Shown here in pieces: positions 1 to 8,013 of a stretch of DNA of 62,649 nucleotides. Every line of letters begins with the position of its first letter. The stretch's first letter is position 1. The stretch comes from Glycomyces artemisiae (GTDB taxonomy: Bacteria > Actinomycetota > Actinomycetes > Mycobacteriales > Micromonosporaceae): assembly GCF_003002955.1 (NCBI RefSeq), contig NZ_PVTJ01000016.1, forward strand, positions 1 through 62,649, written 5' to 3'. The position numbers and the translations under genes are program-made. Below the pieces are notes generated by a model. The model did no database searches and had not been told where the DNA came from. It saw only the letters and a program-made list of their open reading frames with translations.

Positions 1-91
1 GCCCTGATAGGCTCGACACAGAAGCCTCCTATTGAAATCCGTTGCAGCACAACAGATTCAACAGGAGGCTTCCTCAGTTCGTAAACACGAC
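1..91 (-). mobile_element. Truncated insertion-sequence end, left border
   Basis: These 91 bases are the exact reverse complement of 62559-62649. With the following CTAG (92-95) the perfect repeat is 95 bp. Read outward from the unique DNA, the element begins GGTCGTGTTTACGAACTGAG, directly next to CTAG, which fits an IS5-type element that targets CTAG. Inside it is an imperfect hairpin (arms 21-30 and 63-72, GAAGCCTCCT/AGGAGGCTTC, with further partial pairing inward). Such a hairpin could stop transcription entering or leaving the element. A forward frame reading ...DTEASY then stop (ends at 35) could be a transposase C-terminus, but too little is present to say. No transposase gene lies in the window. 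The IS family assignment is inference. Confidence 0.75.
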
Positions 92-832
92 CTAGACGGC
101 GTTCCAGCCGCCGTCGCTGGCGAGGACGACGCCGTTGGTGTTGCTGGAGTCGTCGCTGAGGAGCCAGGTGATGGCGGCGGCCAGCTGCTCGGGCTGGGCC
201 GGGTTCCCGGCGTTGACGAAGTACGGCTGGAGGCGCTCGATGCCGAGCTGGGACTTCGGGGTCGCCTCGATGTTCGTGGCGACGCCGCCGGGCGCGACGG
301 CGTTCGAGCGGATGCCGTCCTTGCCGTAGACGACGGCGACGTGGCGGGTGAGGCCGACGACCGCGTGCTTGGAGGCGGTGTAGGCGGCGCCCGCGGCGGA
401 GCCGCGGATGCCCGCTTCGGAGGAGACGTTGACGATGGCGCCGCCGCCGGAGGCGGTCATGACCGGGAGCGCGGCGCGGATGAGGCGCAGCGGGGCGGTG
501 AGGTTGACGCCGAAGACGCGGTCCCAGGTGGCGTCGTCGACCTCGCCCGCGGGGAGGAAGCCGTCCATGATGCCCGCGACGTTGGCGAGGCCGTCGATAC
601 GGCCGTCGGCAGCCGCCACGACCCGGTCGATGACCTCGGCGGCGGTGAGGTCGCCCGCGACGGGACGGATCTCGATCTCGGAGGCGAGCTTGTCGAGGCT
701 CTCCTGGTTGACGTCGGCGGCGACGACCGTCGCGCCCTCGGCGGCCAGGCGCAGCGCGGTGGCGCGGCCGATGCCCGATCCCGCCCCGGTGACGATGACG
801 GTCTTGCCGGTGAAGCGGCCTTGCGTTCCCAT
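92..832 (-). CDS. SDR family NAD(P)-dependent oxidoreductase
   Basis: A 246-residue classical short-chain dehydrogenase/reductase, a cytosolic NAD(P)-linked alcohol/ketone oxidoreductase of unknown substrate. The nucleotide-binding glycine motif TGAGSGIG lies near residue 12, an NVAG motif stands at the usual NNAG position, and the catalytic YTASK (YxxxK) with an upstream serine (NVSSE) is intact. The length is normal for the family. The ATG at 832 is chosen because AGGGGGA lies just upstream; the longer open frame beginning at 925 adds a non-homologous leader. The TAG stop is built from the CTAG at 92-95 that borders the IS end, so the insertion left the reading frame exactly complete. A palindromic operator sits at 930-951, but no cognate TetR gene is adjacent. 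Confidence 0.93.
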   Translation of the reverse strand: MGTQGRFTGKTVIVTGAGSGIGRATALRLAAEGATVVAADVNQESLDKLASEIEIRPVAGDLTAAEVIDRVVAAADGRIDGLANVAGIMDGFLPAGEVDDATWDRVFGVNLTAPLRLIRAALPVMTASGGGAIVNVSSEAGIRGSAAGAAYTASKHAVVGLTRHVAVVYGKDGIRSNAVAPGGVATNIEATPKSQLGIERLQPYFVNAGNPAQPEQLAAAITWLLSDDSSNTNGVVLASDGGWNAV

Positions 833-929
833 GAGTCCCCCTTTGGTCCCTGCCGCCCGGCGGGGCGGCCCGTGTCGCAGTATTCCCCCGGGCCGGGCCC
901 GGGGGCGGCGGTTCGCTCGATCCACCGTT

Positions 930-951
930 TTAAGTCAACTGACTGACTTAA
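930..951. promoter_or_regulatory. Palindromic operator upstream of the SDR gene
   Basis: TTAAGTCA (930-937) and TGACTTAA (944-951) form a perfect 8-bp inverted repeat with a 6-bp spacer, in an AT-rich patch about 100 bp upstream of the SDR start. On the SDR strand a TTGACT element overlaps one arm and could act as a -35 box. The form is typical of TetR-family operators beside SDR genes. No regulator of that type is next to it in this window. Confidence 0.6.
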
Positions 952-1003
952 GATTAGCGCGGTCGGTGCAGGGGTGCGCAAAGGGGAAAGGCTATGAAAT
1001 CAG

Positions 1004-2284
1004 TCATGCGGCCCCGGCGGGGACGGAGTCCGGGAGCGGGGCGCGGCGTCGCTTGAGGTGCAGGTAGCCGAGGGCGAGGGCCGCGATCCCCAAGGGCAGC
1101 AGCAGGTACCAGGTGAGGGCCGTGCCGATGAGGGCGGTGCAGGTCGTCGCGAAGACGGCGCGCTGCCGCGCGCGGCCCTGGAGGAGCTTGACGGCGGCGG
1201 CGCACGCGGTGACGGTGACCGCGGCGAGGACCGCGGAGGTCGCGCGCATCTGCTGGTCCAGGCCCAGGCCGAACGCGGTCGTCGTCGCGAACGCGGTGCC
1301 GGTGAACGCCGCGAGCAGGAGCAGCGCGCGGTGGGGCGTGCGGCCCGGCTCGTGGCCCCTCGCGAGGGGCGCGGGCATCGCGCCGTCGCGGGCGAGCGCC
1401 GCGCCGAGGCGGGAGGCCCCGGCGATGAACGTGTTCATCGCGCCGAGGCTCAGCAGCGCCGCGCAGACGGCGGTGAGCGGGGCCGCGGCCGGACCGAACG
1501 CGTACGCGAGCAGGTCGGTCAGCGGCGTCGCCGATTCGCCCGCGGAGGAGCCGAGGACGCCCGCGGTCGCGGTGGCGAGCGCCAGGTAGATCGCGGCGAC
1601 GACGGCGAGCGCGAGGGCCGTGACGCGCCGCAGCTGCCTTGCGGGGTCGCGGAACTCGCCGGACAGGTGACTGGCGGCCTCCCAGCCGGAGAACGCGTAG
1701 AACAGGACCGCGGCGGCCGAGAGGATGCCCGCGATGCCGTTCGGGGCGAACGGGGTGAGGTTCGCGGGGTCGAAGTGCGGGAGCGCGGCGATGCAGGCGA
1801 CGGCGAGGAGCGCGGCGAGGAGTCCCATGAGGACGAGCTGCGCGCCGCCGGAGAGGCGCAGGCCGATGTGGTTGGCGGCGAACGCGGTCGCGAGGAGGAC
1901 CGCGGCGATGGCGACGACGGCGCCGTGGCCCAGCCCGGCGGCGTCGGCGATGTAGGCGGCGCCGACGAGCGCGGCGGAGCTGGCGCCGACGGGGATGACG
2001 CTGAAGAACCACCAGCCGCAGACGGCCGCGGCGCGGTCGCCGAACGCCGCGCGGGTGAAGGTGGCGACGCCGCCCGCGTCGGGGCGGCGGGCGGCGAGTT
2101 CGGCGAACGTCGCGGCGACCGGAATGGAGAGGAGCAGCAGCGCGACCCAGGCGACGATCGCGGCGGGCCCGGCGGCGGCGGCGGCGAGGCCGGGGAGGGC
2201 GAGCACGCCGGGGCCGAGGATGGCGCCGAGGTAGAGGGCGGTCCCGCGGGCGGTGCCGAGGGACCCGGTGGAGCGGGTGGTCAT
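1004..2284 (-). CDS. APC-family amino-acid exporter/permease (YjeH-like)
   Basis: A 426-residue integral membrane protein of the amino acid-polyamine-organocation superfamily with about 12 hydrophobic segments. The N-terminal glycine-rich helix (LGAILGPGVLALPG) is the unwound substrate-binding TM1 of the fold. The stretches RRPDAGGVATF and GWWFFSVIPVG closely resemble E. coli YjeH, an exporter of methionine and branched-chain amino acids. An Lrp/AsnC regulator is divergently transcribed, the usual arrangement for amino-acid-controlled exporters. The start at 2284 (MTTRST) is preferred; an ATG seven codons upstream is possible and neither has a strong ribosome site. Substrate is inferred from family and neighbour. 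Confidence 0.87.
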   Translation of the reverse strand: MTTRSTGSLGTARGTALYLGAILGPGVLALPGLAAAAAGPAAIVAWVALLLLSIPVAATFAELAARRPDAGGVATFTRAAFGDRAAAVCGWWFFSVIPVGASSAALVGAAYIADAAGLGHGAVVAIAAVLLATAFAANHIGLRLSGGAQLVLMGLLAALLAVACIAALPHFDPANLTPFAPNGIAGILSAAAVLFYAFSGWEAASHLSGEFRDPARQLRRVTALALAVVAAIYLALATATAGVLGSSAGESATPLTDLLAYAFGPAAAPLTAVCAALLSLGAMNTFIAGASRLGAALARDGAMPAPLARGHEPGRTPHRALLLLAAFTGTAFATTTAFGLGLDQQMRATSAVLAAVTVTACAAAVKLLQGRARQRAVFATTCTALIGTALTWYLLLPLGIAALALGYLHLKRRRAPLPDSVPAGAA

Positions 2285-2309
2285 GTGGACCAACGCTAGA
2301 CGCATGGTC

Positions 2310-2341
2310 GGCCGTTCGGCGGTCCCGCCGAACGAACGGCC
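2310..2341. promoter_or_regulatory. Nested inverted repeat between the exporter and lrp-type gene
   Basis: GTTCGGCGG (2314-2322) and CCGCCGAAC (2325-2333) are a perfect 9-bp inverted repeat. It lies inside a second pairing of GGCCGTTCG (2310-2318) with CGAACGGCC (2333-2341). The site occupies the short divergent intergenic region, just upstream of a -10-like CATAAT (2353-2358) that lies six bases before the regulator ATG, suggesting a leaderless regulator transcript. It is a likely Lrp-family binding site controlling both genes. Confidence 0.55.
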
Positions 2342-2364
2342 GGAATCGGGTGCATAATCCGTGG

Positions 2365-2826
2365 ATGGACGAACTTGACGCGTCGATCGTGCGCCTCCTC
2401 CAGTCGGATGCGCGGCTGTCGAACCGGGAACTGGCCCGGCGCCTCGGCGTGGCGCCCTCGACGGCCCTGGAGCGGGTCCGGGCGCTCACGCGCCGCGGCG
2501 TGATCCGCGGCTACGGCGCCGACGTGGACCTGAAGGCCCTCGGGCGCACCGCGGAGGCGCTCGTGTCGGTGCAGCTGGCGCGGCACCAGCGGTCGATCTA
2601 CGAGACGTTCCGGGAGACCGTCGGATCGTGGCCGGAGGTGGTGACGCTGTTCGTGGTCTCCGGCGGCAGCGACATCATGCTGCACGTCGCGGTGCAGGAC
2701 TCCGAACGGCTGCACGCGTTCCTGGTCGACCGGCTCGCGACCCGCCCGGAGGTGGCGCGGTTCAACACGACGATGGTGTTCGACCGGCACCACAACCGGG
2801 TCCTGGAGCCGCTCGCGGAGGAGTGA
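2365..2826 (+). CDS. Lrp/AsnC family transcriptional regulator
   Basis: A 153-residue feast/famine regulator. Residues 1-60 form the AsnC-type winged helix-turn-helix (MDELDASIVRLLQSDARLSN, then REL...LGVAPSTALERV). The C-terminal half is the RAM ligand-binding and oligomerisation domain, with a FVVSGGSDIML strand that matches the family effector region. It is divergent from the YjeH-like exporter, so it probably senses an amino acid and controls export. The start at 2365 is favoured because CATAAT six bases upstream would give a leaderless mRNA; a GTG at 2350 is in frame but would add five residues that the family lacks. Confidence 0.9.
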   Translation: MDELDASIVRLLQSDARLSNRELARRLGVAPSTALERVRALTRRGVIRGYGADVDLKALGRTAEALVSVQLARHQRSIYETFRETVGSWPEVVTLFVVSGGSDIMLHVAVQDSERLHAFLVDRLATRPEVARFNTTMVFDRHHNRVLEPLAEE

Positions 2827-2842
2827 GCACGCCCGGCCCAGA

Positions 2843-5776
2843 ATGTCCCCCATGAGTGTTCCGCTGCCGCACGAAGACCCCGACCCCGCGCGCCCCTGGC
2901 TCGACTACCGGGGCTCCCTCGAACTCGACCCGGCGCCGCGGCGCGGGTACCCGTCCGCGCGGGCGTACGAGCCGAACGCGGCCATGCCGGGGCACTGGCG
3001 CGAGGTCAGGGAGCGCGCCGCGGACCAGATCCTCGCCGCCGCCGACGCCGCCGTCACCGACCCCGCCATCGCCGCGGCCGTCCGGGCCTACCTCGGCGGC
3101 GAGCCCGACCCGCTCGGAGCGGCGGCCGCGTTCCAGACGGCGGCCGCCTGCTTGAGCCTGTGGGAGGTGACCCGGGACTACGTGCAGATGGACGCCTGGA
3201 TCGCGGAGCACGGCGCCGACTTCGCGGTGGTCGCGCTCATGCGGCAGTGCGAAACCCGGATCGTCAACGCGGACACCGGGAAGAACTTCGTGTCCTCGCG
3301 GTACCGCCCGGAACGGCCCGCGCTCCAGTTCGCCCCCGCGCGTCCGTTCGGCGAGATCTGGGCCCGCGGGCCCGAGGCGCTGAGTCTGCGCACCATGCTG
3401 TCGACGCTCCCCGAACCGGAGTACCGGCACTTCCGGGAACTCTTCGAACCGTTCGGCCGCAACCACTACCAGCGGCTCGTCCGCGCCTACGCCATGCCGA
3501 CCGAGCGGGACTGGGCCCGCGAGGTGTTCGCCGAATGGCCCGAACGCGACGAGAAGACCTGGTACTCCCAGAACCTGCTCGCCGCGATCGTCGACTCCCC
3601 CGATGAACTCGCGACGGCGAAGATCCACCGGCTCCCCAGCCACCGCGGCCAGGCCCCCGGAGCCGCATCGCTCGTGGAGGCGCTCGGCGCCGCGGCCGCA
3701 CCGTTCCTCATCGGCGCCTTGAGCATCGACACTCACGAACACGTCGGGAAATCCTCGATGCACGCCGTGCTCGCCGGACTCCCCAGCGACGCGGCCGTCG
3801 AATACCTGCTCGCGAACATGGTCGCCGAACGGACCTTCCCGGACGTGCCCGACATGGCCGCGCGCTTCCCGCGCCGCACCCTGCGGATGATCGCGAAGCT
3901 CACGGATCGGGCCGAACCGTCCCTGCGGTCGCGCCTCGCGCACCTCGTCACGACCGTGCCCGAACTCGAAACGGCCCGCGAGACAGCCGAACCCGAAGTG
4001 GCGGAAGCGATCAAGCGACTCGTCAACCTCGCCGACGCCCCGCCCGAGACCGCCGCGCTCCCCGAGTTCCTGGCGAGCCCGCCGTGGAAGCGCAAGGCCC
4101 CCAAGCGGAAGAAGCTCGTCGTTGACGTCGCGCCGCTCGGCGAGGACGGGCTGCACTGGTGCGACGGCGAACGCGACCGGTGGCGCGACAGCGCCGACGC
4201 CGTGCAGCGGCGGCTCGCCGAGACCGAAGACACCGCTGAAGCCCTTGCGGCCCTGGCGAAATCCGCGAACGGCCACCGCGCGCTCCCGCCGCTCGCCGGA
4301 CCCGCGGCGGCCCGCATCGCCGCCGACTGGCTCGTGCGCCTGCGCTCGACCCGCCTCAGCGTCGGCGACTGGCTCGACCGCCACGGCCTCGACGCGGCGC
4401 GCTGGCTCGCCCCCGACGCGGTCGGCAGGGCGGGCAAGCAGCGGAAGGCCGCCGAAGCGGTGCTCCGCGACACCGCCCGCAGGTTCGGCGACGCCGCCGT
4501 CCTCGCCGCGGTCGCCCCCTACGGGGAGGACACGGCCGCTTCGGTCGCCGAAATCCTCGCGGTCGACCCCCTCGACCTCGACGGCCGCAAGGCCCCCAAG
4601 CTCCCCGAATGGGTCGAGCCGGTCCTGAACATGCCGGTACTCCTGCGCGGCGGCCGGGAACGCCTGCCGCGCGAAGCGGTCGCGCACCTCGTCGGCGCGA
4701 TGGCCCTCGACTCGCCCGCGATCCCCTATGCGGGGCTCGACATCGTCAAGGCGCACTGCGACACGGCGAGCCTGAGCGCGTTCTCGTGGGCCGTCCTCGA
4801 AGCCTGGGAGACCAACGACGCGCCCGCGAAGGACGCGTGGGCGATGACGCAGCTCGCGCGCTTCGCCGACGCCGACGCGGTCGCACGCCTCGAAGCGCTC
4901 ATCCGCGCCTGGCCCGACCGCAACTACTCCAAGCGGGCCCTCAACGGCCTGGAAGTGCTCGGCGCTATCGAATCCGAGGACGCGCTCCGCGCCGTCCACC
5001 GCCTCACCCGGTTCCGCGGCTCGAAGGCCGTCAAGGCCGCCGCCGTGAACCAGGTCGAGCTCGTCGCCGCCGGACTCGGCCTCGACACCGACCAGCTCGC
5101 CGACCGCCTCGTCCCCGAGACCGGGTCCAACGCGGTCGTCGCCGAGCAGGCGGCGCGCCTGGAGCGGGCGATGGCCGACGGCCGCACCTGGACCTTGGAC
5201 GAGTTCCGGGAACGCCTCCTCGCGCACCCGCTCCTCGGCACGCTGGCCCGCAGGCTGGTCTGGACGGCGGACGGGACGGCGTTCCGGGTGGCGGAGGACG
5301 ACACGTTCGCCGACGCCGACGACGACGCGATCGACCTCCCCGCCGGAGCCGCGATCCGGCTCGCGCACCCGGTCCTCCTCGACGGCGCACTCGACACCTG
5401 GGTTCGCCACCTCGCCGACTACGAAGTCCTCCAACCCTTCGACCAGCTCGGCAGGCCCGCCCGCACCGTCACCGAAGCCGAGGCCGCCGCCGGCCGCCTC
5501 ACCCGCTTCGAGGGCCGCAAAGCCCGCACCGGGCCCGTCCACGGCCTCGCCAAGAGCACCTGGGCCGCCGTCCGCGACGGCAGCACGACCGTCGGGATCG
5601 AACGGCGCTTCCGCTCCGGCGCCGTCCGCGTCGAATTCTCCCCCGGCTACGCCGGAGGGCCCTACTTCGACGCCGACGCCGTCCAGGTCGTCGACACCGT
5701 GCGCTTCCCCGCTGACCTCGACCCGGTCTCGCTCAGCGAGGCCGTCGCCGACCTGGAGAAGATCGCCAAGGGGTAG
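2843..5776 (+). CDS. DUF4132 domain-containing protein
   Basis: A large (977-residue) soluble protein without signal peptide or membrane segment. The C-terminal part carries the DUF4132 signature (HLADYEVLQPFDQLGRP near residue 860, then a basic stretch and an RFRSGAVRVEFSPGY strand pattern). The N-terminal two thirds are helical, repeat-like and alanine/leucine rich, suggesting an extended scaffold. The biochemical function of DUF4132 is not established; E. coli members are named MolR but a role in molybdate control is not secure. ATG at 2843 or 2852 could start it. Its TAG stop (5774-5776) is directly followed by the stop of the convergent TetR gene with no base between them. Confidence 0.85.
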   Translation: MSPMSVPLPHEDPDPARPWLDYRGSLELDPAPRRGYPSARAYEPNAAMPGHWREVRERAADQILAAADAAVTDPAIAAAVRAYLGGEPDPLGAAAAFQTAAACLSLWEVTRDYVQMDAWIAEHGADFAVVALMRQCETRIVNADTGKNFVSSRYRPERPALQFAPARPFGEIWARGPEALSLRTMLSTLPEPEYRHFRELFEPFGRNHYQRLVRAYAMPTERDWAREVFAEWPERDEKTWYSQNLLAAIVDSPDELATAKIHRLPSHRGQAPGAASLVEALGAAAAPFLIGALSIDTHEHVGKSSMHAVLAGLPSDAAVEYLLANMVAERTFPDVPDMAARFPRRTLRMIAKLTDRAEPSLRSRLAHLVTTVPELETARETAEPEVAEAIKRLVNLADAPPETAALPEFLASPPWKRKAPKRKKLVVDVAPLGEDGLHWCDGERDRWRDSADAVQRRLAETEDTAEALAALAKSANGHRALPPLAGPAAARIAADWLVRLRSTRLSVGDWLDRHGLDAARWLAPDAVGRAGKQRKAAEAVLRDTARRFGDAAVLAAVAPYGEDTAASVAEILAVDPLDLDGRKAPKLPEWVEPVLNMPVLLRGGRERLPREAVAHLVGAMALDSPAIPYAGLDIVKAHCDTASLSAFSWAVLEAWETNDAPAKDAWAMTQLARFADADAVARLEALIRAWPDRNYSKRALNGLEVLGAIESEDALRAVHRLTRFRGSKAVKAAAVNQVELVAAGLGLDTDQLADRLVPETGSNAVVAEQAARLERAMADGRTWTLDEFRERLLAHPLLGTLARRLVWTADGTAFRVAEDDTFADADDDAIDLPAGAAIRLAHPVLLDGALDTWVRHLADYEVLQPFDQLGRPARTVTEAEAAAGRLTRFEGRKARTGPVHGLAKSTWAAVRDGSTTVGIERRFRSGAVRVEFSPGYAGGPYFDADAVQVVDTVRFPADLDPVSLSEAVADLEKIAKG

Positions 5777-6400
5777 CTACTCGGCGGCGGCCTGCGCCGC
5801 GGCCCCCGGGAGATGCTCCAGGGCGGCCCCGAGCAGGCCGCCGACCGCCGTGATCCGGTCGGCCATCGACTCCGGGTCGAGCGGGTCCTCCCCCTCGGTC
5901 ACCCACAGGTACACCATCGCCCCGAACCCGCCGGTGATGAACGCGGCCAGATCGTGGTCGAGCCGCCCCGGCAGCACGTCCCCGAACCGCGCCCGCATCG
6001 ACTCGCTCCGCAGCGGCGACAGCAGCCCGCTGACCTCCCGGTTCAGCGCGAACGCGCTCGCGGAGTTGAACATCGCCCGGTAGAAGCCCCTGTGCGCCGC
6101 GAAATGCCGCGCCAGCGCGAGCGACCGCGCCCGCCCCACCGCCGTCTCCGGCGCGGCCCGCCACGGCTCGAACAGCTCCCGCCGGACCAGGTCCAGCGCC
6201 GCTTCGAGCAGCAGCCGGTCCCGGTCGCCGTAGTGGAGGTACACGAGCTGGCGGCTGACACCCGCCGCATCGGCGATGTCCGAGACCGGCACATTCGCGG
6301 TCCCGCGCTCACTGACCAGCGCAATGGCAGCACCGAGCAGCGCGGCGCGCGTTCGTCGCACCCGGCGGTCTTTGGCGGGCGAGGGAGGGTCGAAACTCAC
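5777..6400 (-). CDS. TetR/AcrR family transcriptional regulator
   Basis: A 207-residue TetR-type repressor. The N-terminal DNA-binding domain spans about residues 12-60, with the helix-turn-helix VSDIADAAGVSRQLVYLHYG; the remainder is the variable helical ligand pocket. The stop codon abuts that of the DUF4132 gene. No gene lies divergently next to it, so its target cannot be read from context. On its own strand a TTGACA lies about 25 bp upstream of the start and could be a -35 box. Confidence 0.9.
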   Translation of the reverse strand: MSFDPPSPAKDRRVRRTRAALLGAAIALVSERGTANVPVSDIADAAGVSRQLVYLHYGDRDRLLLEAALDLVRRELFEPWRAAPETAVGRARSLALARHFAAHRGFYRAMFNSASAFALNREVSGLLSPLRSESMRARFGDVLPGRLDHDLAAFITGGFGAMVYLWVTEGEDPLDPESMADRITAVGGLLGAALEHLPGAAAQAAAE

Positions 6401-6531
6401 CCGACGAGGTTAGACACCTGTCAACCAATCGACAACTATTCGACGATTTGAGCAGCGCCCCGATCCCCTGTCGGACCCCGCGGGCATCTTTGAAGCCGGG
6501 GGCGCCACCAAACCCGAAGATCACTCACCGC

Positions 6532-6945
6532 CTACTCGAAGCCGAGGGCGTCCACGTAGAACCAGGCGCCGCCAAGCCGTTCGAAGACGCTGTTCTCGGT
6601 CTGGGAGCCGGGCCCGTCGGCGTCGGTGTAGCTCGCGCGGAAGCGGACGGTCCCGGTGGTGTGGAGCGGTGTGCCGCCGGTCGTGTCGAGGATGTCGAGG
6701 CCGGTCCAGGTGCGGCCGTCGGCAGCGAGGTCGAGCCGGTCGGGGCGCGTATCGGGATGCCAGGTGCGCAGCAGATACGCCTCGTCGCCGACCGCGAAGG
6801 CGCTGTAGCGGGACCGCATCAGGGCCTCAGCGGTCGGGGCCGCGGCGGCGCCGGTGTGGAAGCGGCCGCAGCAGGCGGCGTAGGTCTCGCCGGAGCCGCA
6901 CGGGCACTTGGCGGGGCGGACGGGCTTGCGGGAGCGTCGCGGCAT
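6532..6945 (-). CDS. YchJ family protein with SEC-C motif
   Basis: A 137-residue protein. It opens with a basic stretch and a SEC-C zinc-binding motif (CPCGSG...CC, about residues 12-25), followed by the YchJ central domain of NTF2-like fold (ALMRSRYSAFAVGDEAYLLRTWHP). Family members are small cytosolic proteins of unknown role; the SEC-C motif suggests zinc and protein or nucleic-acid binding. The ATG at 6945 is chosen because the protein then begins immediately before the basic and cysteine motif, as in other members; the open frame continues to 7023 without conserved sequence. Confidence 0.88.
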   Translation of the reverse strand: MPRRSRKPVRPAKCPCGSGETYAACCGRFHTGAAAAPTAEALMRSRYSAFAVGDEAYLLRTWHPDTRPDRLDLAADGRTWTGLDILDTTGGTPLHTTGTVRFRASYTDADGPGSQTENSVFERLGGAWFYVDALGFE

Positions 6946-7006
6946 ACCGGGATTGTCCCGGAGGGGCCGGACCGGCCCGGAGGCCGGTCCGGCGGAGAGA
7001 ACGAGC

Positions 7007-7035
7007 GGCGAAGGGCCCGCCACGGGCCCTTCGCC
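7007..7035 (-). terminator. Intrinsic terminator hairpin after SGNH gene 1
   Basis: GGCGAAGGGCCCG (7007-7019) pairs perfectly with CGGGCCCTTCGCC (7023-7035) across a 3-nt loop, just downstream of the stop at 7042. There is no clear U-tract, as is common for actinobacterial terminators. Confidence 0.75.
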
Positions 7036-7041
7036 ATCCGA

Positions 7042-7857
7042 CTAGCAGTCCTCCAGGTAGGGGGTCACGACCTCGGCGTACGCGGCCTGGCCGGCGGCGT
7101 TCGCGTGGAAGGACTCGACGTTGCCGGTGTACCCGAGGATCCAGGCGTCGGCGGTGCAGACCTCGTGGCCGACGAAGGCGTCGCGCACGTCGGCGAACGC
7201 GAAGCCGTGGTCGTCGGCGACGCCCGCGGTGGTGTCCGCGAGCAGGTCGGCGGTCTCGTTCAGGAGGGCCTGCTCGGCCGGGGTGATGGCGAGCGAGCCG
7301 GCGCAGGTCGCGCCGCTGAAGAGGCGCGGGTTGCCTACGACGGTGACGTCGGCCCACGGCGACAGGTCCTCGACCTGGGTGTACAGGTCGTCGAGCTCCG
7401 CCGGGAGCGAGGTGGTGATGATGTTCTGCGCGTTGGCGATCGCGGCCTCGCACAGGGCCGTGTCGGTTCCGGCGCAGGCGCCGAGGACCGAGGAGAAGCC
7501 CGCATCGTTGCCGCCGACGCCGATCGTGACCTCGCTGGTGCGCCAGGTCAGGTTGCCGAGCTGGTCGGCGACGACGTCCTCGACGCGGGCGCCCGAGCAG
7601 GCGTCGAACGACAGCTGCGCACCGGTCGCCTCCGCGGCGAGCACCGGGTAGGCGTTCGCGGAGCGGTAGCAGATGGTGTCCTCGTAGTCGCCGGCGCCGA
7701 CGCCGGAGACGTAGGAGTCGCCGAGCGCGACGTACCGCGGCGTCCACCAGTCGGCCGAGGCCGGGCTGGCGAAGGCGGCGCCGCCGATGCCGGCGGCTGC
7801 GGCCACAGCGGCGACGCGGACGAGGATGCCGCGGGTCTTGCTGGGAGTTGCGGTCAT
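7042..7857 (-). CDS. Secreted SGNH/GDSL-family hydrolase, copy 1
   Basis: A 271-residue secreted esterase/lipase. A Sec signal peptide covers about residues 1-35 (basic start, alanine-rich core, ASPASA cut site). The mature protein has the SGNH blocks: GDSYVSG with the nucleophile serine, a glycine block, GVGGND with the oxyanion asparagine, and SFHANAAGQ with the catalytic histidine. Several cysteines probably form disulfides, as in Streptomyces SGNH lipases. The ATG at 7857 has AAGGAGA upstream. It lies in tandem with a close paralogue (8014-8832), and long DNA blocks of the two are almost identical. Substrate is unknown. Confidence 0.92.
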   Translation of the reverse strand: MTATPSKTRGILVRVAAVAAAAGIGGAAFASPASADWWTPRYVALGDSYVSGVGAGDYEDTICYRSANAYPVLAAEATGAQLSFDACSGARVEDVVADQLGNLTWRTSEVTIGVGGNDAGFSSVLGACAGTDTALCEAAIANAQNIITTSLPAELDDLYTQVEDLSPWADVTVVGNPRLFSGATCAGSLAITPAEQALLNETADLLADTTAGVADDHGFAFADVRDAFVGHEVCTADAWILGYTGNVESFHANAAGQAAYAEVVTPYLEDC

Positions 7858-7969
7858 TGGTCTCCTTCTGGGTGCCTCGCGGCGGTTGTCGGGTGGGGCC
7901 CCCGCCGCTGGTGCCGCCATTCTATGAGCCGAAGTCCAATGTGTGTGGCCGCGTTGGGCCGCAACGGGA

Positions 7970-8000
7970 ACCGGCCCGCGGGGGTCCCCCGCGGGCCGGT
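7970..8000 (-). terminator. Intrinsic terminator hairpin after SGNH gene 2
   Basis: ACCGGCCCGCGGGG (7970-7983) pairs perfectly with CCCCGCGGGCCGGT (7987-8000) over a 3-nt loop, 14 bp downstream of the stop of the 8014-8832 gene. It separates the two tandem hydrolase genes into distinct transcripts. Confidence 0.78.
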
Positions 8001-8013
8001 CCGGTGCAGCGCT

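Noticed and set aside
2762..5542. Long open frame antisense to the DUF4132 gene
   Set aside because: Its composition (Gly/Arg/Val/Glu-rich, no motif) is that expected of the reverse strand of a GC-rich gene, and the plus strand has family motifs throughout.
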